DNA of 64,000 bases from Runella sp. MFBS21 (GTDB taxonomy: Bacteria; Bacteroidota; Bacteroidia; Cytophagales; Spirosomataceae). The position numbers and the translations under genes were made by a program. Positions within the stretch are counted from its first letter, which is position 1. Each line of letters begins with the position of its first letter. This document shows positions 24,737-33,284 of the stretch, one piece after another. Under the pieces are notes generated by a model that saw only the letters and a program-made list of their open reading frames with translations, searched no databases and was not told the origin of the DNA. Location of the stretch: the NCBI RefSeq assembly GCF_029433105.1, contig NZ_JARNTW010000007.1:1-64000 (forward strand), written 5' to 3'.

Positions 24737-26041
24737 TTACTTTCCTTTCATATAAGCCACAATTTTGGTCTTAGCACCCTTTGAATCTTGGGACAACAAA
24801 TAAATTTTTCCTTTGGAGACATAGCCGATTTCGTCTTTGGTGGTGACTTCAATAAGGCTCATTTTATGCTTTGCTGATACAAGGTCGCAAATACTACTCA
24901 CAGGCGTGGCTTCTGCGTCTTGGTGATGAATATCGATGTCGATTTTTATGCTAGTTCTGTTGATTTTACTCAAAATGATGGTGCCACTAAAACCTTGAGT
25001 AGTATTTATTTTTTTATCAAATACTTGGAGTTCTTTTACTTCGTAGCTGCCTGCTATAGGGCTAGCTAAGTCAGTAAGGGAGTTTGGGTGGTGTTTAAAA
25101 AGCACAACTTCATTTTTGATAGGACGAAGCGACTGGAGATAGCTATATATAGCCCCTAAATCTTCGTCGGTCATGCCACTGTACAAAAGCCAAGGCATAG
25201 GTGTATTGAAACCTTCTTGGGTATCAAAAGGCTTAAAACTGAGGGGGTCAAAAGCCCTAAATCGAGCAATAAAATCTGCTTTGGTCCAGCGTCCGATGCC
25301 AGTATGTGTATCGGGGGTAATGTTGGCAGAGGTGACCGTCCCGCTTGGGAGTTTGAAGGGTGTTCCTCCCGCAAAACCTTTATTTTTGAGTGGCATTCCC
25401 ATTCGGCGTGGCGTATGACAATCGGCACATCCTGCAAAGGTTGCTAAGTATTTTCCGTACCCAATCGAATCCTGAAGAGCAGGCTTAGGTTGAGAAAGTG
25501 CTTTTTGGGGCATTTTTTTGAGGAGTGGTTTTAACCAAAAGTCAGGTTTAGAATCGGGGACGTCGTTGGGAATAGAGGGAAGGCTGCGCAAGTAAGCGAT
25601 GATTGATTTGATATCTTCAGAAGCCATTTTACCATAATTAAGATAAGGCATGAGGGGCAACAATGCCTTGCCTTCTTTAGAGACTCCCGACGTAATTGCC
25701 CGATAGAGTTCGCCATCGGTCCAGTTGTAAAGCGCGGCAGGGGTGAGGTTTTTGCCATAAAAAACGCCCGGAATGCCCATTTTGTGGTCAAATCGGGTTC
25801 CGCCAGCTCCTTCGGAACCCCCAACGATAGGACCCGCAAATTGGTTATCATTGCGTCGCGAATGACAATCCATGCACACTGCTACATGATTGGCGAGATA
25901 AGCTCCTCGTTGGACGCGTTCGGGGGTGATTTCGACCGATAGCTCGGCGGGTGCGCCTACACGAGATAGGCGATTTTGGCAACTTGTAAAAACAAGAAAT
26001 ACAATGGCTTGCGCCCATAAAATACAATAACGAGGTGTCAT
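24737..26041 (-). CDS. Diheme cytochrome c lipoprotein with extra C-terminal domain
   Basis: 434 residues. A lipoprotein signal ends VFTSC (Cys21). There are two c-type heme sites, CMDCH (56-60) and CADCH (205-209), each in a cytochrome c fold with LTPxxxxxxW-type and NITPDTHTGIGRW segments, as in alcohol-dehydrogenase or gluconate-dehydrogenase cytochrome subunits. After about residue 310 a further ~120-residue beta-rich region without heme motifs follows. It should carry electrons in the periplasm. No dehydrogenase partner is adjacent. It lies 83 bp after the LolE-like gene on the same strand. Confidence 0.88.
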   Translation of the reverse strand: MTPRYCILWAQAIVFLVFTSCQNRLSRVGAPAELSVEITPERVQRGAYLANHVAVCMDCHSRRNDNQFAGPIVGGSEGAGGTRFDHKMGIPGVFYGKNLTPAALYNWTDGELYRAITSGVSKEGKALLPLMPYLNYGKMASEDIKSIIAYLRSLPSIPNDVPDSKPDFWLKPLLKKMPQKALSQPKPALQDSIGYGKYLATFAGCADCHTPRRMGMPLKNKGFAGGTPFKLPSGTVTSANITPDTHTGIGRWTKADFIARFRAFDPLSFKPFDTQEGFNTPMPWLLYSGMTDEDLGAIYSYLQSLRPIKNEVVLFKHHPNSLTDLASPIAGSYEVKELQVFDKKINTTQGFSGTIILSKINRTSIKIDIDIHHQDAEATPVSSICDLVSAKHKMSLIEVTTKDEIGYVSKGKIYLLSQDSKGAKTKIVAYMKGK

Positions 26042-26124
26042 ATTTGAATGGCTGTTTTACCACATTGACACCTAAGGGTAGTTTTACCCTTACCGAAATG
26101 GGACGTATTTTATTTAACGGGATA

Positions 26125-27345
26125 TTATTTCTTAAATACCAAAGCTTGCACAGGACGTATGCGACTGATGATGAGGGTAGGGATGAGTAAAATAAGCGCG
26201 ATAAGTGCCAAAATACCCAAATTGAGTAGTAAAATAGAACTCCAATCGAATTTGATAGGGACGGTATTCATGAAGTAATTGGCGGCATCAAGAGGGATGA
26301 TTTTAAATTGATACTGTAACCAACAAAATCCAAGTCCTACGATATTGCCAATGACCAACCCTTTGATAGCCAACTGGAGTCCAACATAAAAAAAGATGCG
26401 CCTGATTTGGATGTTGGGACTACCGAGGGTCTTGAGTAATCCCACCATTGGAGTACGCTCCATCATCATCACGAGCAAGACCGAGGCGATATTGAAGCAA
26501 GTCACAAAGAGTACCAACACAAATAAGACGAGGGTGTTTTGGTCGAGCAGCTGAAGCCATTCAAACAGAGGCCGGAAGCGCTCCGTCACTCGCTCTACGC
26601 GCATATCAGCTGGGAGGCGGGCAAACAATTCTTTGGCTGTAAGATCAAGTTTTTCAAAATCTTTAACAAAAAACTCATATCCTCCCACCGAATCTGCTCC
26701 CCAGCCATTGAGGCGTTGAATGAGGGCGATATCTCCAATAATGAGCTGATTGTCAAATTCTTCAAGGTTAGTTTCATAGATGCCAACCACTTGTAGTTTT
26801 CGAACTCGTGGAGGATTTTGTACAAAATACATCACTACGTCATCACCTACCTTTAAGTTTAGTTTTCGGGCAATGATTCTACTCAAAATAATCTCTTTGG
26901 CATCGGTTGTATCCGAAAACTGTATCGGGCGGCCTTCTACCAAACTTTCTTTAAAAAGTGGCCAATCATAATCTTTGCCTACTCCTTTGACGATTGCTCC
27001 TTGGAGTTCTTCGGGAGTTTTGAGGATACCCGCCTTGTGCGCAATCGCTTGACGATGTCTGATGCCGGGGATTTGCTGCCATTGATCGTATGCGGAGGTA
27101 TGTAGAGGTATGGGAGGCTCTTCAAAAGACTGATTAAGGCTCAATTTGGATACTTGAAGGTGAGAACCAAACACAAATACCTTTTGATAAATTGTGTTTT
27201 TAAACCCAAACAATACCGCCAAAGCTACAATACCTACTGCCACTCCCAAAGCGATAGTGATGATGCCCACGCGCGAGACGGTGGCCGAAAAAGTGGCTTG
27301 TTGAGGTTGACGAATTCGGCGGGCTACGAAAATGGGGAAATTCAC
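26125..27345 (-). CDS. LolE/FtsX-type ABC transporter permease
   Basis: 406 residues. One N-terminal helix (VGIITIALGVAVGIVALAVLF) is followed by a ~200-residue periplasmic MacB-PCD domain and three C-terminal helices with the FtsX fold. The start MNFPIFVARRI fits the LolC/LolE family, as do the TPMVGLLKTLG turn and the RRIFFYVGLQL segment. Such permeases release lipoproteins from the inner membrane together with an ATPase of the LolD type. The ATPase gene is not nearby, which is common in Bacteroidota. Confidence 0.88.
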   Translation of the reverse strand: MNFPIFVARRIRQPQQATFSATVSRVGIITIALGVAVGIVALAVLFGFKNTIYQKVFVFGSHLQVSKLSLNQSFEEPPIPLHTSAYDQWQQIPGIRHRQAIAHKAGILKTPEELQGAIVKGVGKDYDWPLFKESLVEGRPIQFSDTTDAKEIILSRIIARKLNLKVGDDVVMYFVQNPPRVRKLQVVGIYETNLEEFDNQLIIGDIALIQRLNGWGADSVGGYEFFVKDFEKLDLTAKELFARLPADMRVERVTERFRPLFEWLQLLDQNTLVLFVLVLFVTCFNIASVLLVMMMERTPMVGLLKTLGSPNIQIRRIFFYVGLQLAIKGLVIGNIVGLGFCWLQYQFKIIPLDAANYFMNTVPIKFDWSSILLLNLGILALIALILLIPTLIISRIRPVQALVFKK

Positions 27346-27529
27346 AATTTACGTTTGTTTGAAAGATTGATAGTTTGTATGTTTGGAATGTGCCTGCAAA
27401 AAAAACGTTTTCTTTTCAATTATCGTGAGTTTGATTGGAAAATGGACGTTTCTGGCTCCAAAAATAGCGAACTAAGACATCTATAAACATACAGACCAAC
27501 TTTTATCAACGCTAAACTACCAATCCAAG

Positions 27530-28738
27530 ATGAGTTTGACTTTTCTCTGTATCACGTGTTATTTCAAAGGAGGGGATTTTTTGAAGGCTTGTAAAGAAGC
27601 GGGCAATACGGTTTTGTTGTTGACTGCCAAACGTACTGAAGGAAAAGCTTGGCCCTATGAAAGCATCGACGAGTTTTTTTATTTAGAAGATGATTCCAAT
27701 ACACTCGCCAATTTTGAAAATATGATCAAAGGATTGGCGTATGTCATGCGGAGCCGCAAGATTGACCGAGTGGTAGCTCTTGATGATTTTGATGTTGAAA
27801 AAGCAGCTATTGTTCGGGAGCATTTTCGGATTCCGGGCATGGGACAAACTACCGCTCGCTATTTTCGTGACAAACTCGCAATGCGCGTACAAGCCCAAGA
27901 TGAAGGCATCAAAGTACCGGCATTTTCGGCTTTGTTTAATGATGTTGAAATTACCGAATATCTAAAATCTACGACTCCGCCTTGGGTCATTAAGCCGCGT
28001 GCGGAAGCATCGGCGGCGGGAATTAAAAAAGTACATAGTTTCGACGAAGCTTGGCAAACGGTACATAGTTTGGGCGAAGAGCGGCATATGTTTTTGATTG
28101 AGCAATTTAAGCCTGGCGATGTATATCACGTAGATGCGCTTACGCTCGATGGTAAGGTGATTTTTGAGCGAAGTAGCCAATACCTCAATACCCCTTTTGA
28201 AGTAGCCCACGGTGGCGGGATTTTTAGGTCAGTGACGGTGGAGTTTAATTCAAAAGACGCCAAAGCCCTCAAAAAGATAAACGAGCAGGTATTGAAGGCG
28301 TTTCATATGAATTTTAGTGCGTCGCACACAGAAGTCATCAAATGCTATGAAGATGGTGAATTTTATTTTCTCGAAACGGCTTCTAGGGTAGGAGGGGCGC
28401 ATTTGGCGGAGATGGTTGACTTTTCGTCGGGGATTAACCTTTGGCGTGAGTGGGCGCTCATCGAAACTGCCAAAGCCAAAGGACAGGGATATACTTTACC
28501 GACAGTACAAAAAAAATATTCGGGTATTATCATTTCACTAGCACGGCAACAGTGGCCCGATATGTCGCCTTTTGATGATCCCGAAATCGTCTGGCGCATG
28601 AAAGAAGAATACCATGTAGGGCTTATCGTACAGTCTGATAGTCAAAAACGAGTAATGGAGTTAATGGATAAATATGCCGAAATGATTCGGAGAGATTATC
28701 ACGCATCGGCTCCTGCAAAAGATAAACCAACGCACTAA
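27530..28738 (+). CDS. ATP-grasp domain ligase
   Basis: 402 residues, cytosolic. The N-terminal third is a pre-ATP-grasp Rossmann-like domain (VVALDDFDVEKAAIV). Residues about 125-310 are the ATP-grasp fold: PPWVIKPRAEASAAGI binds the triphosphate, FLIEQFKPGDVYHVDAL the adenine, and YFLETASRVGG the metal ions. Such enzymes join a carboxylate to an amine or thiol through an acyl phosphate. Similarity is to carbamoyl-phosphate-synthase-L/BtrJ-type ligases of unknown substrate. It is divergent from the LolE-like gene and 63 bp before a MalY/PatB gene, possibly co-transcribed. Confidence 0.88.
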   Translation: MSLTFLCITCYFKGGDFLKACKEAGNTVLLLTAKRTEGKAWPYESIDEFFYLEDDSNTLANFENMIKGLAYVMRSRKIDRVVALDDFDVEKAAIVREHFRIPGMGQTTARYFRDKLAMRVQAQDEGIKVPAFSALFNDVEITEYLKSTTPPWVIKPRAEASAAGIKKVHSFDEAWQTVHSLGEERHMFLIEQFKPGDVYHVDALTLDGKVIFERSSQYLNTPFEVAHGGGIFRSVTVEFNSKDAKALKKINEQVLKAFHMNFSASHTEVIKCYEDGEFYFLETASRVGGAHLAEMVDFSSGINLWREWALIETAKAKGQGYTLPTVQKKYSGIIISLARQQWPDMSPFDDPEIVWRMKEEYHVGLIVQSDSQKRVMELMDKYAEMIRRDYHASAPAKDKPTH

Positions 28739-28801
28739 TCAAAATTAGATTATCTGTTGGGTATTTTGATGCAACAACAGATAATCAATAACTTTTTAAA
28801 A

Positions 28802-29935
28802 ATGAGTATTTTTGACGAACTGATTGACCGTACCAATACAAATAGTTATAAATGGGACAAATACACCGACCCAAATGTTATCCCGGCCTGGGTGGCAGAC
28901 ATGGACTTCAAAGCTGCTCCGCCTATATTAGAAGCTTTAGATAAAATAACACGACACGGCGTATTTGGCTATTCACATTGCCCCGATGAGCTAGAAGAGA
29001 TAGTAGTGGAGCGTTTGCAAAAGCGTCATCATTGGAAAATTAAAAAAGAGTGGATTGTATGGCTGCCCGGGCTAGTATCAGGTATCGGACTATCGATTAG
29101 GACCCTTACCAAAGAAGGCGAGGGGGTTTTGATGGGAACGCCTGTTTATCATCCTTTTATGCTCGAAACCAAAGCCGCCAATCGCGCACTGATTAAAGTG
29201 CCTTTGGTGTTAGAACACAATCGTTGGACTTATGATTTTGAGGCATTAGAGGCGGTCATTACGCCCGAAACTAAACTGTTTTTATTGTGCAATCCTCACA
29301 ATCCCGCTGGTACTGTTTTTACAAAAGAAGAACAAAGCCGTTTGTTTGAGATTTGTCATCGGCATGGTATTGTGGTATGTTCTGACGAAATCCATTGTGA
29401 CCTTATTTTGGATGAAGATAAAAGTCATTTTACGATGGCTACCCTAAGTCCAGAAGCCGAGCAAAATACCATTACTCTGTTGGCTCCAAGTAAAACTTTC
29501 AACATTGCAGGCTTAGGCTGCTCGTTTGCCGTGATTCCCAACGACACCATCAGGGCCAATTTTCTCAAAACCAAAGCGGGTTTGATGCCCATGCTTTCGG
29601 CTTATGCCTATGAAGCAGCCTTGGCCGCTTATCGAGACGGAGGCCAGTGGCATGAGGAGTTGTTGGGGTATTTGCGTCAAAATCACGACCTTTTGTACCG
29701 AGAGGTATCGAGTATCAAGGGCTTGCATATGGTACCGCTTGAGGCCACCTACTTGGCATGGATAGATACCCGCGCCACTGGGATTGCCAACATAGCACAG
29801 CAATTGGAGGCCGCAGGAGTAGGAATCTCTGACGGAGCGCAATTTGACGGTGCAGGTTTTATCCGACTCAATTTCGCCTGTCCGCGTGAGCGATTGGAAG
29901 AAATAATTAAAAGGATGAAAACGATTTTTGAATAA
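28802..29935 (+). CDS. MalY/PatB-family PLP enzyme (cystathionine beta-lyase type)
   Basis: 377 residues from the ATG at 28802 (MSIFDELIDRTN), the usual family start; an ATG at 28757 adds an atypical extension. Motifs are WVADMDFKAAPPI near the N-terminus, LCNPHNPAGT, CSDEIHCDL, and LLAPSKTFNIAGL with the PLP Lys. Family members cleave C-S bonds of cystathionine or cysteine, giving pyruvate, ammonia and a thiol, and some have regulatory roles. No Tat signal is present, unlike three other PLP enzymes in this window, so it is cytosolic. Confidence 0.92.
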   Translation: MSIFDELIDRTNTNSYKWDKYTDPNVIPAWVADMDFKAAPPILEALDKITRHGVFGYSHCPDELEEIVVERLQKRHHWKIKKEWIVWLPGLVSGIGLSIRTLTKEGEGVLMGTPVYHPFMLETKAANRALIKVPLVLEHNRWTYDFEALEAVITPETKLFLLCNPHNPAGTVFTKEEQSRLFEICHRHGIVVCSDEIHCDLILDEDKSHFTMATLSPEAEQNTITLLAPSKTFNIAGLGCSFAVIPNDTIRANFLKTKAGLMPMLSAYAYEAALAAYRDGGQWHEELLGYLRQNHDLLYREVSSIKGLHMVPLEATYLAWIDTRATGIANIAQQLEAAGVGISDGAQFDGAGFIRLNFACPRERLEEIIKRMKTIFE

Positions 29936-29951
29936 CACTACCTTGAAAAAC

Positions 29952-29990
29952 AAAAGCTAGCTTTTATTGAATTCATAAAGGCTAGCTTTT
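29952..29990. terminator. Bidirectional terminator
   Basis: AAAAGCTAGC (29952-29961) / GCTAGCTTTT (29981-29990) followed by TT, between convergent genes. Confidence 0.8.
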
Positions 29991-30002
29991 TTAGCTATTA
30001 TT

Positions 30003-30692
30003 CTACTCAATATCTACTTCTTGCCCCAAAAAGCAATCAATTACATAGCGAATCGAACTGAACGATTTGACCAAATGAGGGCGGGCTTCAGCGTCGGTCA
30101 TCCATACAAGTTGCTCAATACCTTCGTCTTGCTGAGGCTTCATTTTGGAGTCATCAAGACTACGCATCCAATACCATTTGGTACGCTTAAGAATCTTTTG
30201 ATTGTTTTGGGTATAAGTATGCCAAGTAGTGCAAACTTTCTCGACGATTTCGGCCTTGACTCCGGTCTCTTCTTCTACCTCGCGAACAGCTGCTTTTTTT
30301 GACTTTTCGTTGGGGTCAAGTTTGCCTTTGGGTAAGTCCCAAACACCCCTCCGAAACATGAGTAAAAACTGATTGTCTTTGGTCACAATTCCACCAGCGG
30401 CTTTTACCACAGAATAAATTTTTTTGAGCCTTTTTTCGACTGCTTCTTTGTCTTTTGGAACTAAGTAAATCGATTGTAGATCAGGCAAATCAAAGTTGTT
30501 GAGGAAGTGAAAGAGTTTTTCGGCGGTGATAGGCGTTGCGTTCAGAATGAGCAAATGACCTTTCAAGCTACCCACCTTCAGCATTTCTAGATGAGCATCG
30601 ATGATTTTGTCAAATGTAATGCGGTGTGGAAGCTTCTGTGCAGCTTTTTCGTTTATTATCCGAATCGGGCGGTCTTTGATAAAAATGATCAT
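30003..30692 (-). CDS. Nudix hydrolase
   Basis: 229 residues from the ATG at 30692 (MIIFIKDRPIRII); the longer frame to 30785 runs into the divergent gene and is unlikely. The Nudix box is complete: GKLDPNEKSKKAAVREVEEE followed by TGV, in the order GX5EX7REUXEEXGU. The N-terminal ~90 residues form an extra domain, which Bacteroidota homologues also have. It hydrolyses a nucleoside diphosphate linked to some moiety X; the substrate is not deducible. It is divergent from the CNNM gene with only 38 bp between the starts. Confidence 0.9.
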   Translation of the reverse strand: MIIFIKDRPIRIINEKAAQKLPHRITFDKIIDAHLEMLKVGSLKGHLLILNATPITAEKLFHFLNNFDLPDLQSIYLVPKDKEAVEKRLKKIYSVVKAAGGIVTKDNQFLLMFRRGVWDLPKGKLDPNEKSKKAAVREVEEETGVKAEIVEKVCTTWHTYTQNNQKILKRTKWYWMRSLDDSKMKPQQDEGIEQLVWMTDAEARPHLVKSFSSIRYVIDCFLGQEVDIE

Positions 30693-30730
30693 TCGCGTAG
30701 TAAAACAGTAAAACATGACAAAATTAGTAA

Positions 30731-32092
30731 ATGCCTTTGTTTTGGATAGCAAATAGTTTTGATATTTTTGCATTTGTATCAACATCCCCCCTCTACGTGG
30801 AGCTACTTGTTATTGTTCTACTCGTTCTTATTAATGGAGTTTTTTCGATGTCGGAAATCGCGCTGGTCTCATCGCGAAAGTCGAAATTGGAAACTGCGGC
30901 TCGTAACGGAGACCGACAAGCCGAACATGCACTCGCTTTGGCCAATTCCCCCAACCGTTTTTTATCTACTGTTCAAATTGGTATTACTCTCATTGGTATC
31001 CTAAACGGGGTATTTAGTGGAGAGCGTATTACCAACGACTTTCAGGCGTTTATTGAGCAATACGAACCCCTCAAACCTTACGCTCATACCATAGCGGTAG
31101 GTGGAGTGGTGCTTTTTGTGACGTATTTATCGTTGGTTTTGGGTGAACTGGTACCCAAGCGTATAGGCATGTCGAATCCAGAGGGGATTGCCAAGTTTAT
31201 GGCGACACCCATGAATTGGCTTTCTAATCTTACTGCTCCTTTCATCTGGTTGTTGGCAAAGTCAAGCGATTTGATTATGAAGGTGCTACGCATCAAACAA
31301 CAAAACCAAGCTATCACCGAAGAAGAAATAAAAACAATCATTCAGGAAGGGACTACGGGCGGCGTCATTGATGAGATAGAGCAGGAAATTGTGGAAAATG
31401 TATTTCATCTAGGAGACCGCAAAATCACTTCTCTCATGACCAACCGGCAAGAAGTAGTATGGCTCGATACGGCTGATACAATTGAGGAAAATAAACGACG
31501 GATTTTGGAATTTAGGCATTCGGTTTATCCTTTATGTCATGATAGTATCGACAACGTGGTAGGGTTAGTGTATGTCAAAGATTTATTAGAAAATTCGCTC
31601 GACGACGAAATTGCCAATCTAGAAAGTTATAAGCGTGAGGCTCTTTATATTGCCGAAAACAACAAGGCTTACGAAGTATTACAGAAGTTTAAAGAAAAAC
31701 GCGTTCACTTCGGAGTTATCGTAGACGAATATGGGTCTCTACAAGGGATTGCCACTCTCAACGATATTTTGGATGCTTTGGTAGGGGACTTGTCGGAAAC
31801 CAATGAATTCAATTATGACATTGTAGAACGTGAAGACGGAAGTTTTTTGGTAGATGCGCAGCTTCCTTGGGAGGACTTCTTAGAACATTTTGATATCACC
31901 GTCGAAAACAAAGTTGATTTAACCGGCTTCAACACGCTGGGAGGTTTTGCCCTTCATATTCTGAAAGATATTCCCAATACCGGCGAACATTTTAAATGGC
32001 AGGAGTATCGCTTCGAAATCATCGATATGGACAAAAGTCGTATTGATAAGATACTAGTATCTAAATTGGAAGAAGAGCAAGATAACGACTAA
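30731..32092 (+). CDS. CNNM/CBS-domain membrane protein (hemolysin C/CorC family)
   Basis: 453 residues. The N-terminal DUF21/CNNM domain has about four membrane helices, starting LLVIVLLVLINGVFSMSEIA and including the GERI motif. It is followed by two CBS domains (about 215-335; TSLMTNRQEVVWLD, HFGVIVDEYGSLQGI) and a C-terminal CorC/HlyC domain (DVDGSF-like EDGSFLVDAQLPWEDF). Such proteins are linked to magnesium or cobalt efflux; the hemolysin name is historical. Confidence 0.92.
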   Translation: MPLFWIANSFDIFAFVSTSPLYVELLVIVLLVLINGVFSMSEIALVSSRKSKLETAARNGDRQAEHALALANSPNRFLSTVQIGITLIGILNGVFSGERITNDFQAFIEQYEPLKPYAHTIAVGGVVLFVTYLSLVLGELVPKRIGMSNPEGIAKFMATPMNWLSNLTAPFIWLLAKSSDLIMKVLRIKQQNQAITEEEIKTIIQEGTTGGVIDEIEQEIVENVFHLGDRKITSLMTNRQEVVWLDTADTIEENKRRILEFRHSVYPLCHDSIDNVVGLVYVKDLLENSLDDEIANLESYKREALYIAENNKAYEVLQKFKEKRVHFGVIVDEYGSLQGIATLNDILDALVGDLSETNEFNYDIVEREDGSFLVDAQLPWEDFLEHFDITVENKVDLTGFNTLGGFALHILKDIPNTGEHFKWQEYRFEIIDMDKSRIDKILVSKLEEEQDND

Positions 32093-32137
32093 CTAAGCCC
32101 TTTAAGTTATAAATTGATATTTTCTGAAATCTAAAGT

Positions 32138-32153
32138 TTGCAAATTTTTGCAA
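32138..32153. promoter_or_regulatory. Palindrome TTGCA-N6-TGCAA, copy 1
   Basis: Lies in the 64 bp between the convergent CNNM and DeoR genes. The symmetry extends to AAAGTTTGCA...TGCAAACTTT, perfect over 10 bp each side. It could be a weak bidirectional terminator, but it shares its core with two palindromes upstream of the DeoR gene. Confidence 0.5.
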
Positions 32154-32156
32154 ACT

Positions 32157-32906
32157 TTACAGAAGCTCAATACCATGTTTGCGAAAATCTTGTAAAGAGA
32201 CATCGGTGGGTTTGAAACTTGTTACCAAAATATCTATCTCCTGAATGTCACAAACTTTGTAAGTTTCTATATTATGAAGTTTTTCAGCAATGGCACACAC
32301 TGCGACTTTATTGGCAGATTGTGCCATTTTTTGCTTTAATACCGATTCTTCATAATGCCGCAACGTAACGCCAGTTTGGGGGTGTAAACCATTGAATCCC
32401 ATTAAGTAAAGGTCTACTCTAAAATGGTCGAGTTGGCGCATTACCTCATGGCCAATCGTAATCTGATACCGCTTATGGTAGGTGCCGCCAAGCAGTATGG
32501 TTTCTACTTTGGGATGGTCATTGAGGACAGTAGCAAGAGGTAGGCTGTTAGTAATCACGGTAAGTTCTAGGTTTTTGGGAAACTGCTCCGCAATGTGGAA
32601 GTTAGTAGTTCCTCCGTCCATCAAAATAGTTTGATGATTTTCGAAGAGTTTCTGGGCTTTACGTGTAAGATGTAATACTTCTTGATTGTCCATGCCGTAG
32701 CCTTGCGTGGTCTTGAACGATAAGTAAGAATTAGCGACAGCTCCTCCATGTACTTTTTTTAGTAAACCCTTGTCTTCTAGTTCAATAACGTCTCTTCGGA
32801 TACTGTCATATGATACATTTAAGAGTTGACTTAGCTCAAGTAAATTGATTTTTTGGTCACGATTGAGCTTCTCAATAATGAGCTTTTGGCGTTCTTCTTT
32901 TATCAT
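32157..32906 (-). CDS. DeoR/GlpR-family transcriptional repressor
   Basis: 249 residues. The N-terminal winged helix-turn-helix (about 5-57) contains LLELSQLLNVSYDSIRRDV and LEDKGLLKKVHGGA, the family signature. The C-terminal DeoRC domain senses a sugar phosphate (ILMDGGTTNFHIAEQF, NSLPLA, LLGGTYH). Normally such genes sit beside the sugar genes they control, but here no catabolic gene is adjacent. Three TTGCA-N6-TGCAA palindromes around it are candidate operators. Confidence 0.92.
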   Translation of the reverse strand: MIKEERQKLIIEKLNRDQKINLLELSQLLNVSYDSIRRDVIELEDKGLLKKVHGGAVANSYLSFKTTQGYGMDNQEVLHLTRKAQKLFENHQTILMDGGTTNFHIAEQFPKNLELTVITNSLPLATVLNDHPKVETILLGGTYHKRYQITIGHEVMRQLDHFRVDLYLMGFNGLHPQTGVTLRHYEESVLKQKMAQSANKVAVCAIAEKLHNIETYKVCDIQEIDILVTSFKPTDVSLQDFRKHGIELL

Positions 32907-32983
32907 AGGTTAAGTTAAGTATAGAATTAAAAAATCGATCTAGCTGCTTCATAAATTGAGTGGAAAATTAATCAAAAAAAACT

Positions 32984-32999
32984 TTGCAAAAAAATGCAA
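32984..32999. promoter_or_regulatory. Palindrome TTGCA-N6-TGCAA, copy 2 (candidate operator)
   Basis: Its centre is 42 bp from copy 3, about four helical turns. The sequence around both is a direct repeat beginning AAACTTTGCA, 18 of 22 positions identical. Confidence 0.6.
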
Positions 33000-33025
33000 C
33001 AAAAAGTTGTTTTGTTTTTAAAACT

Positions 33026-33041
33026 TTGCATAAATTTGCAA
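33026..33041. promoter_or_regulatory. Palindrome TTGCA-N6-TGCAA, copy 3 (candidate operator)
   Basis: The spacer of this palindrome is the -7 box at 33031-33038, so a bound repressor would block that promoter. Confidence 0.6.
33031..33038 (+). promoter_or_regulatory. -7 box of orphan promoter
   Basis: TAAATTTG matches TAnnTTTG. A GTTG at 33006-33009 lies 21 bases upstream of it as a possible -33 element. Transcription would start near 33045 and meets hairpins within 80-180 bases. Confidence 0.5.
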
Positions 33042-33044
33042 TGA

Positions 33045-33222
33045 TGATTCAATCACAACTTGACCTATGATGAAAATCTCCCTCATACTACCTAAGGGGT
33101 TTGAGTAGTTGCGAGGGATTTTATTTTGTATTTGTTCTTTTATCTCCAATCACTCAAATTTATCTTACTCTAATAAATTTATAAACCCGCTAGTAGCCTA
33201 AACTTGCACTAGCGGGTTTTGT
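33045..33222 (+). ncRNA. Candidate short structured RNA with a 13-codon ORF
   Basis: A nested hairpin has outer arms AAAATCTCCCTC (33073-33084) / GAGGGATTTT (33113-33122) and inner arms ACTAC/GTAGT (33087-33091/33105-33109), then a T-rich tail. It contains the frame MMKISLILPKGFE (33067-33108). A second terminator, AAACCCGCTAGT/ACTAGCGGGTTT (33183-33194/33208-33219), ends the unit. This could be a regulated small RNA, a leader peptide, or the remnant of a lost operon. Confidence 0.35.
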
Positions 33223-33284
33223 TTGCTTTGATAGCACTTAAGGCAGAGTAAAGTCTAGTAAAGTCTCTTTAGCCACTTTTAGTT

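Larger units (their letters stand above)
32907..33284. other. Regulatory intergenic region with a probable short transcript
   Basis: Contains, in order, two palindromes of the TTGCA-N6-TGCAA type, a -7 box overlapping the second, a 13-codon frame (33067-33108), and two hairpin terminators. No larger gene is present. See the individual entries. Confidence 0.6.

Noticed and set aside
27154-27486. 110-codon plus-strand frame across the LolE start and intergenic region
   Set aside because: Mostly antisense to the LolE-like gene; no family pattern.
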